Origin: Candidatus Fermentithermobacillaceae bacterium
Lineage (GTDB): Bacteria > Bacillota > Sulfobacillia > Fermentithermobacillales > Fermentithermobacillaceae
Length of the DNA: 39,877 nucleotides
Assembly (NCBI GenBank): GCA_012841375.1
Contig: DUUV01000138.1
Location: forward strand, 1 to 39,877
Reading direction: 5' to 3'
How positions within the stretch are numbered: the first letter of the stretch is position 1; each line of letters begins with the position of its first letter. Shown in pieces: positions 32,941-39,877 of the stretch. Made by a program: the position numbers and the translations under genes. A model generated the notes under the pieces. That model was not told the origin of the DNA and ran no database searches. It saw only the letters and a list, made by a program, of their open reading frames with translations.

Positions 32941-33854
32941 ACATCCTGAAACCCCGCGGCGTGACGTCGCATGATATCGTGGCGGTCGCACGGAGGATCC
33001 TCAGGGAAGACCGTATCGGACACTTGGGGACTCTGGACCCGCTGGCCGTCGGCGTACTGCCTCTCGCCATAGGCGCTTACCGGCGCCTGGCTCAGTATTT
33101 CTTGGTCGAGGACAAGCGGTACCTGGCCGAGTTTACTTTCGGCCTTGCCACCGACACAGGCGATACCGACGGGAAAGTCCAGGCCGATGTGGACGCCGGC
33201 GGCATATCTCGGGACTCTGTGGATGCCGTTCTAGACCGCTACCGGGGACTCATTATGCAGGCGCCTCCCGCTTTCTCAGCCCTCAAGGTAGGAGGCAGGA
33301 AAATGCACGAGCTTGCCAGAGAGGGCATTGTGCCGGGGAAGAAGCCCAGGGAGGTTATGGTCCATGAGCTTTCGCTTGTGGCCTGGCAAGGGGGAAGACA
33401 CCCGGTAGGGCTCTTTGACATGACCGTAGGCAGGGGGACGTACGTACGGTCTCTTGCCCAATCAATAGGAGAAGAACTGGGCTGCGGGGCCGCGGTCTCA
33501 TACCTGCTGCGAGCCCGTAGCGGCAGGTTTCGGCTGAGGGATGCCGTGACTCTCCGGCAGCTCCGCGAGATAAGAGACGCGGGAGAATTGGAGCGCGCGT
33601 TTCCGGACCCCTTGTCGGTGCTGCCCGACTACCCTACGGTCCGCGTGTTGCCCCATGCCCTTAAGAAGATAGGCCACGGCGTGCCCTTGAATTCCACTGA
33701 TTTTGAGGACGACCTGCCCGATTCTTACCGGGGAAGGACTGTCATGGCGGTCTTCTCTGAACCGGGACGCGGCTCTTCCGTAGTCGCTGTCGTTCGCCCG
33801 AAGGGCCCGGACAAGGTGGTTTACGAAAAAGTACTGTATCAGGAAAACGGCTGA
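32925..33854 (+). CDS. truB: tRNA pseudouridine(55) synthase
   Basis: A 309-residue pseudouridine synthase that makes Psi55 in the T-loop of tRNAs. The N-terminal GFLNILKPRGVTSHD and the catalytic GTLDPLAVGVLP (Asp38) are intact; a PUA-like C-terminal region follows (about 245-305). ATG 32925 overlaps the end of nrnA by 16 bases. Length is normal for Gram-positive TruB. Confidence 0.97.
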   Translation: MDGFLNILKPRGVTSHDIVAVARRILREDRIGHLGTLDPLAVGVLPLAIGAYRRLAQYFLVEDKRYLAEFTFGLATDTGDTDGKVQADVDAGGISRDSVDAVLDRYRGLIMQAPPAFSALKVGGRKMHELAREGIVPGKKPREVMVHELSLVAWQGGRHPVGLFDMTVGRGTYVRSLAQSIGEELGCGAAVSYLLRARSGRFRLRDAVTLRQLREIRDAGELERAFPDPLSVLPDYPTVRVLPHALKKIGHGVPLNSTDFEDDLPDSYRGRTVMAVFSEPGRGSSVVAVVRPKGPDKVVYEKVLYQENG

Positions 33855-33861
33855 AAGCGGT

Positions 33862-34893
33862 GTGAGTGTGAGAAAGCTGGTTATGGTCGGTAAGGATTTG
33901 GACAGCGAGGTCTTGCGGGACAGGGTTGTGGCGGCCATCGGCGTGTTTGACGGACTGCATCTGGGCCACCGGGCCCTCATCTCCGAAGCGAAACGGATGA
34001 GTGACGAGATTGGATCACCTGTCCTTTTGATGACCTTTCATCCCCATCCCAGGGTATTGACCGGAGATCCTGAGGGACATGAGAGGCTGCTTACCCCGCC
34101 GGACGAAAAGATGCGCTTGGCAGAAGACTATGGGGCCTCATACTTCCTTTCAATGGACTTCACCCGGGAACTGGCGGCCACCTCTCCGGAGGACTTCGTC
34201 AGAGACTACCTTGTGAGGGGTGTCAACGTTGCCCACGTTGTCTGCGGGTTCAATTTCAAGTTCGGATACAGGGGAAAGGGGACTCCTACCGACCTCCAGC
34301 GGTGGGGGGCCGAACAGGGCTTTGGCGTGACCGTAGTTCCCCCCTTTGAGATCCGGGGAGAAACCGTTTCCAGCACGAGAATTAGAAGCGCCCTCAAGGC
34401 GGGTCACGTCGGAGAGGCCGCTTTGCTCCTGGGCAGGCCCTATTGCCTGTACGGACAAGTAGAGCGCGGTGACGGGAGAGGCCGCCGGATCGGCATCGCC
34501 ACCTCGAATATCTCCGTTCCGCCGGACAAATTGCTTCCTGGAAACGGAGTCTACGCGGCCTACGCCAGATTTCTTAGAGCAGGAGAGATAATCTCTCTTC
34601 CTTCTGTCGTCAACATCGGTACCCGCCCGACCTTCGGCGGAGAGGGAGTGCGCGTGGAGTGCCACATCCCGGGCTTCCAGGGCGTCCTCTACGGCCTGCC
34701 GATGCAGGTCTTCCTTCTCGAAAAGATAAGGGATGAGTTCTTGTTTCCCGACGCATCCTCTCTAGGGGAACAGGTGCTCGCCGACATCGAGTTCCTGCGC
34801 TCAGGCATGGGCCCGGACGGCGCATGGCGCAAGGCCGGTTCGTTTACACTACCCGGGGGCTATGATAGAATGCTGCAAGCAAACTTACCTTGA
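33862..34893 (+). CDS. ribF: Bifunctional riboflavin kinase/FAD synthetase
   Basis: A 343-residue RibF. The N-terminal adenylyltransferase domain shows IGVFDGLHLGHR (nucleotide-binding HxGH-like site) and SSTRIRSAL; the C-terminal riboflavin kinase domain has GVYAAYAR, VNIGTRPTFGG and EVFLLE-like QVFLLEKIRDE. GTG 33862 is used; a second GTG at 33868 is possible, and AAAGCGG is the only upstream site. It supplies FMN and FAD, fitting the flavoproteins at the left end. The last 50 bases contain a promoter for the next genes. Confidence 0.96.
   Translation: MSVRKLVMVGKDLDSEVLRDRVVAAIGVFDGLHLGHRALISEAKRMSDEIGSPVLLMTFHPHPRVLTGDPEGHERLLTPPDEKMRLAEDYGASYFLSMDFTRELAATSPEDFVRDYLVRGVNVAHVVCGFNFKFGYRGKGTPTDLQRWGAEQGFGVTVVPPFEIRGETVSSTRIRSALKAGHVGEAALLLGRPYCLYGQVERGDGRGRRIGIATSNISVPPDKLLPGNGVYAAYARFLRAGEIISLPSVVNIGTRPTFGGEGVRVECHIPGFQGVLYGLPMQVFLLEKIRDEFLFPDASSLGEQVLADIEFLRSGMGPDGAWRKAGSFTLPGGYDRMLQANLP
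34843..34871 (+). promoter_or_regulatory. Internal promoter for rpsO-pnp within the 3' end of ribF
   Basis: -35 TTTACA (34843-34848, 5/6) and -10 TAGAAT (34866-34871, 5/6) with exact 17-base spacing. The expected start near 34878 gives an 88-base leader to rpsO containing a small CACGC/GCGTG hairpin (34904-34920) enclosed by TGAG/CTCA, possibly an S15 autoregulatory site. Confidence 0.65.
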
Positions 34894-34965
34894 GGCTAGG
34901 TTTCACGCTCCTCCGGCGTGTCTCTTGGCTCAGGGCATATGCTCACATCAATGGAGGTGCCTCTT

Positions 34966-35235
34966 TTGACGCTTCATGCTGACCGCAAGAAGAGCATTAT
35001 CGAAGAGTACAGGATTCACGAGACCGATACGGGTTCGCCTGAGGTCCAGATCGCCCTACTCACCGAGAGGATCAACTACCTCACCGAGCACCTTAAGGTG
35101 CACAAGAAAGATCACCACTCAAGAAGAGGATTGCTTCAGATGGTCGGCCAACGCCGCGGCCTCTTGAACTATCTAAACCGGGAAGACCCGGCACGTTACC
35201 GGGCTATCGTGCAGAAACTCGGATTGAGAGGCTAG
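34966..35235 (+). CDS. rpsO: 30S ribosomal protein S15
   Basis: Exactly 89 residues when read from TTG 34966, the standard S15 length, with GGAGGTG at 34953-34959 six bases upstream. Longer in-frame starts (34918 onward) would add 16 unhomologous residues. [19 protein letters not shown] and [21 protein letters not shown] are the S15 signatures that bind 16S rRNA helices 20-22. It is followed closely by pnp, the normal pair. Confidence 0.98.
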   Translation: MTLHADRKKSIIEEYRIHETDTGSPEVQIALLTERINYLTEHLKVHKKDHHSRRGLLQMVGQRRGLLNYLNREDPARYRAIVQKLGLRG

Positions 35236-35259
35236 GATTGGCATAAAGGAGTGTGCTTA

Positions 35260-37455
35260 TTGGACGAACACAGAACATATACGTTTGAGCTTGGAGGCCG
35301 GATTCTCACTCTAGAGTTCGGCAAAGTCGCGAAGCAGGCAAATGGGGCAGTATTGGTGAGATACGGAGAGACCACAGTGCTTGCCACGGCTACCGCATCT
35401 AAGCAGCCAAGAGAGGGAATCGACTTCTTCCCGCTTACCGTGGACGTGGAGGAGAGGCTCTACGCCGTCGGACGGATTCCCGGCAGTTGGGGGCGCAGAG
35501 AAGGGCGGCCGCCGGAGAAAGCGATCCTCCAGGCCAGGGTGACGGACCGTCCCATACGCCCGCTCTTTCCCAAAGGCCTCAGAAATGACGTTCAGGTTGT
35601 CGTAATGCCCCTTTCTATAGACCACGACCACTCTCCCGAGATAGCGGGGATGATTGGTGCATCGGCGGCGCTGACCGTGAGCGATATCCCGTGGGAAGGA
35701 CCCATGGGCGCCGTAGACATTGGTCTTGTAGACGGTCAGTTTGTGATAAACCCGGTTGTGGAGGATGTTGAGAGAAGCGATCTCCGCCTCACGGTAGCCG
35801 GGACCAAAGACGCTGTCCTCATGGTGGAAGCCGGGGCGAACCAGGTCTCCGAGGACGTGATGGTTGACGCCATCATGTACGGGCACGAGGTGATCCGGGA
35901 GATCTGCCTGTTTCTCGAAAAGGTCCGCGAGGAAGTCGGCAAGCCCAAGTTCGAGCCTGTCTTGTACTTGCCCGGCCAAGACATCGTGGAAAGGGTTGCC
36001 GAGCTCGCCACGCCCAAGGTACGGCAGGCCATAAGGGTGGAAGAGAAGCTCTCCAGAGAGTCGTTCATCGAGGACATCTTGCAGGAAGTCTATACGGAGC
36101 TGGGCGAGGAGTTCGCCGAGAGGGAAGCGGAGATCTCGGAAGCCTTCCATTCAGTGCTGAAAGCCGAAGTCAGGGGGATGATCCTCGAGACCGGCAGGCG
36201 CCCCGACGGGCGCGGACCCGACGATATCAGGCCCATCACCTGCGAGGTGGCGGTTCTGCCGCGCGTCCACGGGTCCGCCATCTTCACGAGAGGTCAGACT
36301 CAGGTCATGAGTATCGCGACTCTCGGCGCGAAAGGCGATATTCAAGAACTGGATACGACGGGTATTGAGGAGACCAAGAGATACCTGCATCACTACAACT
36401 TCCCGCCCTACTCGGTCGGCGAGACAAGGCCCCTGAGAGGTCCCGGCAGGAGAGAGATCGGGCACGGCGCCCTTGCCGAGAGGGCCCTTCTCCCGGTGGT
36501 TCCCGGTGAAGAGGAGTTCCCCTACACCATTCGCGTGGTGTCCGAGGTGCTTGAGTCCAACGGATCGACTTCAATGGCCTCGGTCTGCGGGAGCACGTTG
36601 TCGCTTATGGACGCCGGAGTGCCGATAAAGGCCCCCGTAGCGGGGATCGCCATGGGTCTCATAAAAGGCGATGACAAGACCGAGGTCCTCACCGATATCC
36701 AGGGCATGGAAGATGCCTTGGGAGACATGGACTTCAAAGTCGCAGGGACCAAAGAAGGCGTGACTGCGCTCCAGATGGACATCAAGATTGCCGGAGTCGA
36801 CAGGAGCGTCCTGACCACCGCCCTCGACAGGGCCAAGAAGGCCAGGCTGTTCATCTTGGGCAAGATCTCCGAGGCTATACCCGCTCCAAGAGAACAGCTG
36901 TCCGAGTACGCGCCGCGCATTATCGTGGTCAATATCGACCCCGATAAGATCCGCGACGTGATCGGTCCGGGAGGCAAGACCATCAACAAGATCACGGCTG
37001 AAACCGGCGTCAAGATAGACATTGAGCAGGACGGCCGTGTGTTCATTGCCGCTCCCGACATGGAGAGCGGAGACAAGGCCAGGGAGATCGTAGAGACCCT
37101 TACCAGGGACATTGAGGTCGGAAGGACCTACAAAGGCAAGGTTACCCGGCTGGCCTCCTTCGGCGCATTCGTCGAAGTCCTTCCCGGAAAGGAAGGGCTC
37201 GTGAGGACACCTGAGGCAGCCCTGGAAGACGTCCACAGAATTGAGGATGTCATGAATGTCGGCGATGAAGTCCTTGTGAAGGTAATTGAGATCGACCATA
37301 TGGGTCGCGTCAATCTCTCCAGGCGGCAGGCTCTTGGCGGCGCTCCCGCGCCCAGAGAGTCCCGCGGCGATAGAGACGGAGGACGCGGTGACCGCAGGCC
37401 CCAGTGGCGCAGGGACGGCAATCGCAATGGACGAGACAGGGACAGGTCGCGTTAG
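35260..37455 (+). CDS. pnp: Polyribonucleotide nucleotidyltransferase (PNPase)
   Basis: A 731-residue phosphorolytic 3'-5' exoribonuclease. Two RNase PH domains flank a helical domain ([12 protein letters not shown] in the first; [15 protein letters not shown] in the second), then a KH domain ([16 protein letters not shown]) and an S1 domain ([20 protein letters not shown]). The S1 segment after EGLV reads [12 protein letters not shown] where HISQL-type residues are usual, a small divergence. The tail from about 698 is an Arg/Asp/Gly-rich stretch. TTG 35260 is chosen because AAAGGAGTG is positioned before it; the GTG at 35251 lies inside that site. Confidence 0.97.
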   Translation: MDEHRTYTFELGGRILTLEFGKVAKQANGAVLVRYGETTVLATATASKQPREGIDFFPLTVDVEERLYAVGRIPGSWGRREGRPPEKAILQARVTDRPIRPLFPKGLRNDVQVVVMPLSIDHDHSPEIAGMIGASAALTVSDIPWEGPMGAVDIGLVDGQFVINPVVEDVERSDLRLTVAGTKDAVLMVEAGANQVSEDVMVDAIMYGHEVIREICLFLEKVREEVGKPKFEPVLYLPGQDIVERVAELATPKVRQAIRVEEKLSRESFIEDILQEVYTELGEEFAEREAEISEAFHSVLKAEVRGMILETGRRPDGRGPDDIRPITCEVAVLPRVHGSAIFTRGQTQVMSIATLGAKGDIQELDTTGIEETKRYLHHYNFPPYSVGETRPLRGPGRREIGHGALAERALLPVVPGEEEFPYTIRVVSEVLESNGSTSMASVCGSTLSLMDAGVPIKAPVAGIAMGLIKGDDKTEVLTDIQGMEDALGDMDFKVAGTKEGVTALQMDIKIAGVDRSVLTTALDRAKKARLFILGKISEAIPAPREQLSEYAPRIIVVNIDPDKIRDVIGPGGKTINKITAETGVKIDIEQDGRVFIAAPDMESGDKAREIVETLTRDIEVGRTYKGKVTRLASFGAFVEVLPGKEGLVRTPEAALEDVHRIEDVMNVGDEVLVKVIEIDHMGRVNLSRRQALGGAPAPRESRGDRDGGRGDRRPQWRRDGNRNGRDRDRSR

Positions 37456-38320
37456 ATTGAGGCTGGGCATCCACGTGTCCATAGCGGGCGGAATGGCCAA
37501 GATGGCCGAGAGGGCCGTTTCGCTGGGATGCGAGACCGTCCAGATCTTCTCCAGAAGTCCCCGGGGAGGGAAGGCCAAGGACCTTTCCCTTCCCGATGTC
37601 GAGAAGATGAAGGAGATCCTGGCTGAGAACGATATCCACCCGTTGGTTGTACACATCCCCTATTTTGTCAACCTGGCGTCGAGCGATCCGGACAAGAAAG
37701 GCTATTCAGTTGAAGTCCTGGTGGAGGATCTCGAGAGGACCGAGCTGCTTGGCGGACGCTACCTGGTAACCCACATCGGCCACAAGCGAAAGGACGAGCC
37801 CCTTCCTGCGCCTGATGCGCTTGCCCGGGTGCTCTTGAGCATCGAGGAGGCTCTGGACCGGTACGATGGACCTGTCAAGATACTCCTTGAGAACACCTCC
37901 GGTATGGGCCAGGAGATAGGATCCTGTTTCGAAGAGCTGGGTTCTCTCATCAGGAGCTTTCCCGAGGAAAGGGTCGGCGCGTGCCTGGATACGGCCCACG
38001 CTTTCGGCGCCGGATATGACCTGAGGGGCACCGACGGTGTGCGGAAGATTATGACAGCCTTCGATGATCATGTCGGATTGTCGAGGCTCTGCGCCATGCA
38101 CCTCAATGACAGTAAGGGCGAACTTGGATCGCATATGGACCGGCACGCCCATATCGGTCAAGGGCACTTGGGCGAGGAGACCTTCCGGGCTCTCCTCGAA
38201 AGCCCGCTGCTTCCCGACGATCTTCCAGGCCTGCTTGAGACGCCTATCGACGATCACGCCGACGACATTGGGAATATGAAAAAGATCCGGAGCCTGAGCG
38301 ACCGTCCCGGTGCTTTTTAG
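37427..38320 (+). CDS. nfo: Deoxyribonuclease IV (endonuclease IV family)
   Basis: A roughly 297-residue AP endonuclease of the EndoIV TIM-barrel family. [14 protein letters not shown] at the N terminus, [33 protein letters not shown] and [22 protein letters not shown] are the trinuclear zinc-site blocks, all intact. The start is uncertain: ATG 37427 overlaps the pnp tail by 29 bases; TTG 37457 directly after the pnp stop would begin at the homologous region. It repairs abasic sites in DNA. Coupling to pnp suggests expression with the translation operon. Confidence 0.95.
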   Translation: MDETGTGRVRLRLGIHVSIAGGMAKMAERAVSLGCETVQIFSRSPRGGKAKDLSLPDVEKMKEILAENDIHPLVVHIPYFVNLASSDPDKKGYSVEVLVEDLERTELLGGRYLVTHIGHKRKDEPLPAPDALARVLLSIEEALDRYDGPVKILLENTSGMGQEIGSCFEELGSLIRSFPEERVGACLDTAHAFGAGYDLRGTDGVRKIMTAFDDHVGLSRLCAMHLNDSKGELGSHMDRHAHIGQGHLGEETFRALLESPLLPDDLPGLLETPIDDHADDIGNMKKIRSLSDRPGAF

Positions 38321-38425
38321 GAAGCGCTGTAGCAGGTACTTGACAACATTTCCCCAGGTAGAACCCCATGCCGATTGAGTGAAGAATCCTGTCGATCCCC
38401 CTTCCCAGTTTCGACAGCATGCGTT

Positions 38426-38431
38426 TATAAT
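38426..38431 (+). promoter_or_regulatory. Consensus -10 box before the Spo0E-like gene
   Basis: A perfect TATAAT at 38426-38431, about 85 bases before the Spo0E-like coding region. No convincing -35 box at 16-18 bases (TCCCAG is the 17-base candidate), so activator help or another sigma factor may be involved. Confidence 0.4.
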
Positions 38432-38512
38432 GGTTCTGCGAGACGCGACCTTCCAGTTACTAGATAAGCGGATGGTGCTCGCAAGCCATATTAGGGAGGG
38501 TTCGCCGTAGGC

Positions 38513-38695
38513 ATCAGCGAAGAAGAACTCCGGAGGGAGATCGAAACGCTTCGATGCCAGCTGAACGAGAAGGTCGGAGACCGGTACAACAGAGCGAAGA
38601 TACAGGCAGCTGGCATGGACAGCTCTCGCCTGGACAGTCTTATCTGCAAGTGGCTGAGCATTCAGTGCCAAACAGAAAAAAGAGATTCCAGGTGA
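38513..38695 (+). CDS. Spo0E-like aspartyl-phosphatase small protein with non-standard start
   Basis: A 60-residue reading frame whose translation resembles the Spo0E/YnzD family: EEELRREIETLRCQLNE helix, then the signature SSRLDSLICKWLS (S-x-x-L-D with hydrophobic continuation). Family members dephosphorylate Spo0A-P and restrain sporulation. No ATG, GTG or TTG exists between the in-frame TAG at 38492 and the conserved region. AGGGAGGG at 38492-38499 precedes GTA 38507 and ATC 38513, so either a rare AUC-type start is used or the sequence carries a base error. A strong hairpin follows the stop, as for a real small gene. Confidence 0.6.
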   Translation: MSEEELRREIETLRCQLNEKVGDRYNRAKIQAAGMDSSRLDSLICKWLSIQCQTEKRDSR

Positions 38696-38703
38696 GAAAC
38701 ATC

Positions 38704-38726
38704 GCAGGCAGAAAAGCCTGCTTTTT
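38704..38726 (+). terminator. Intrinsic terminator after the Spo0E-like gene
   Basis: GCAGGC (38704-38709) and GCCTGC (38716-38721) with an AGAAAA loop, followed directly by TTTTTGTTT. A textbook Rho-independent terminator on the + strand. Confidence 0.85.
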
Positions 38727-38751
38727 GTTTCCCCCCGGAAATCACGCGTCC

Positions 38752-39075
38752 TCAGAGACGGTTCTTGCCTACCGGGATGACAGGCGACAGGATCGCCAGA
38801 CAGATTGAGAACAGCGCCACTGGGTCAAACTGGGTGCCCCACACCGTCGCCTGCATAGGGACCGGCACCTTGAGGAATTCGGCCATCGCGGAGAGTCCCA
38901 GATAGACGCCACCCGCTATCGCCACGAAGTCCTTAATGGCTTCGGACAACGGTGAAGACCTCTCCTCGTACGAGATCTTCCGTTCTCTAGCGGCTTGTAT
39001 GCGGTTCACTCTCACGGCCATGGATATGTAGACCGCGGTGAGGACGAGGATAATCGCCAGAATAATGTTCCACAC
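38752..39075 (-). CDS. Small hypothetical membrane protein
   Basis: A 107-residue protein with a strongly hydrophobic N-terminal segment (WNIILAIILVLTAVYISMAV, residues 2-21), a positively charged stretch after it, and two further hydrophobic segments (about 48-68 and 84-101). This gives a likely two- or three-pass membrane topology. GTG 39075 is preceded by AGGGGGTGA at good spacing. No family recognised and no neighbour on this strand. Function unknown. Confidence 0.65.
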   Translation of the reverse strand: MWNIILAIILVLTAVYISMAVRVNRIQAARERKISYEERSSPLSEAIKDFVAIAGGVYLGLSAMAEFLKVPVPMQATVWGTQFDPVALFSICLAILSPVIPVGKNRL

Positions 39076-39206
39076 GGGCGTTCACCCCCTACTTGTACTT
39101 ATGGCGGATGGGACGGGTTTATGATTCCGGGTTCGCATACCCCAGGTGAATCCCGCGCGCGATTGGAGGAGAGACTAGGTGAGAGATCCACCACGGAGGT
39201 GCAGAG

Positions 39207-39692
39207 ATGGCAAGAACCGTACTGGGAGTTTTCGATTCGGCAGAGCAAGCTGAACGAGCAGCGGGTGAACTGCAGAGAAGAGGGTTCGACCGCAAGGAGA
39301 TCTCTATAGTCGCCAAGGAAAGTTCGACCAGAGGCGGCAGCGACGATCGCGGCGAGACCACGATGGGGTCTCAAATCTCGGGCGGAGTCGCTACCGGCGG
39401 CGCCATAGGAGGGGCTGCGGGGCTTCTCGCCGGGGTCGGAGCGCTGGCGATACCGGGCATCGGGCCGTTGGTCGCCGCAGGCCCTATCGCAGCGGCTCTC
39501 AGCGGGGCCGTCACCGGAGGCATTGCAGGCGGACTTATCGACTGGGGTATCCCGGAGGAATCGGGAAGGCGGTATGAGCAGAGGGTCAAGGAAGGCAAGA
39601 TCGTGACGGCCGTCAAGTCCGATGACGACAAGGTCGAGGACGCCGCCGATATCCTGAGGCAGAACGGCGCCTACGATGTAGAGACTCACTAG
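39207..39692 (+). CDS. YflT-like general stress protein with glycine-zipper domain
   Basis: A 161-residue protein. Residues 1-40 (MARTVLGVFDSAEQAERAAG, then RRGFDRKEISIVAKE) match the YflT/general stress protein 17M-type N-terminal domain. Residues about 60-112 are a long hydrophobic glycine-zipper segment (GGAIGGAAGLLAGVGAL and continuing), which could associate with membranes. The C terminus (GKIVTAVKSDDDKVEDAADI) is a second small repeat-like domain. ATG 39207 follows GGAGGTG. The role is inferred as stress protection only. Confidence 0.8.
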   Translation: MARTVLGVFDSAEQAERAAGELQRRGFDRKEISIVAKESSTRGGSDDRGETTMGSQISGGVATGGAIGGAAGLLAGVGALAIPGIGPLVAAGPIAAALSGAVTGGIAGGLIDWGIPEESGRRYEQRVKEGKIVTAVKSDDDKVEDAADILRQNGAYDVETH

Positions 39693-39711
39693 CGTGAAGA
39701 GACGACCAAGG

Positions 39712-39735
39712 GGGCGGCCTTTTCGGAGGCCGCCC
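39712..39735 (+). terminator. Hairpin terminator after the stress protein gene
   Basis: GGGCGGCC (39712-39719) pairs with GGCCGCCC (39728-39735), loop TTTTCGGA, 20 bases after the stop. The downstream T content is modest (ATTGTCG). Confidence 0.75.
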
Positions 39736-39794
39736 ATTGTCGTTGAAGAGGTATGAGTAAGATGTTCGTGGGGTTTTAGGAGTGAAAAGAAGGC

Positions 39795-39851
39795 GAGAGG
39801 CCGTTGATCCCGAAGTGTTGAGTTTGGACAACAAACACAAGGGGGCCTCTC
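39795..39851. repeat. Inverted repeat GAGAGGCC / GGCCTCTC in front of the edge gene
   Basis: An 8-bp inverted repeat (39795-39802 and 39844-39851) brackets 41 bases directly before a candidate start codon. It could be an mRNA hairpin sequestering the ribosome binding site, as seen in transposase genes, but the window ends too soon to tell. Confidence 0.45.
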
Positions 39852-39854
39852 ACA

Positions 39855-39877
39855 GTGATAGAACTTCGTCAGACCAT
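39855..39877 (+). CDS. First codons of a gene running off the window
   Basis: GTG 39855 follows AAGGGGGCC and opens a frame MIELRQT cut by the window end. Nothing can be said about the product; a mobile-element gene is one possibility given the inverted repeat in front. Confidence 0.35.

Noticed and set aside
39099-39737. 212-residue minus-strand frame
   Set aside because: Shadow of the YflT-like gene and reads through its terminator.

Overview
The window looks like chromosome of a GC-rich, anaerobic, probably spore-forming Firmicute (Clostridia or a related class). Support: the gene order rimP-nusA-rnpM-infB-rbfA-nrnA-truB-ribF-rpsO-pnp, a T-box leader in front of serS, strong GGAGG-type ribosome binding sites with frequent GTG and TTG starts, a Spo0E-like peptide, a YflT-type stress protein, a membrane pyrophosphatase, and a block of ferredoxin-domain ATPases and NifX-like proteins typical of strict anaerobes. 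No phage, CRISPR or complete insertion sequence is visible. Species cannot be named from the sequence.

Layout. 1-2681 (+): end of a four-gene, translationally coupled operon for a multi-subunit flavin/iron-sulfur amine or amino-acid dehydrogenase (sarcosine oxidase / dye-linked proline dehydrogenase type), followed by an unusual in-frame tandem repeat and a PucR/CdaR-type regulator (3035-4228). 4494-9780: a DUF885 peptidase-like protein (+), a glycosyltransferase-methyltransferase fusion (-), then T-box-controlled serS (+) and an orphan gene. 9938-11938 (-): hppA with K+-independent signature residues. 12033-15539 (+): thrC, thrB and a short S9-type peptidase. 15596-21369 (-): a PHP-type metallohydrolase, a 4-oxalocrotonate tautomerase-like protein, the TldE/TldD pair and an SDR dehydrogenase.

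21507-26697 (-): the most interesting accessory block. Eight genes lie in two apparent transcription units. Unit A is DUF134, Mrp/NBP35 ATPase and a NifX-like protein. Unit B is a second NifX-like protein, two DUF5320 Gly-rich proteins and two MinD-type ATPases with inserted 2[4Fe-4S] ferredoxin domains. Each unit has a consensus-like promoter with a TGGGTA element four to five bases after the -10 box; in unit B it is a perfect TGGGTA-N2-TACCCA palindrome. This suggests one shared regulator and a dedicated iron-sulfur or metal-cofactor function that is not established.

26950-38320 (+): the translation/RNA-metabolism superoperon, started by a promoter and a rimP-leader-like hairpin, lacking the usual ylxQ gene, with an additional internal promoter inside ribF for rpsO-pnp, and ending with endonuclease IV. 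38400-39877: a Spo0E-like small gene without a standard start codon, a small membrane protein (-), a YflT-like stress protein, and the first codons of a further gene at the edge.
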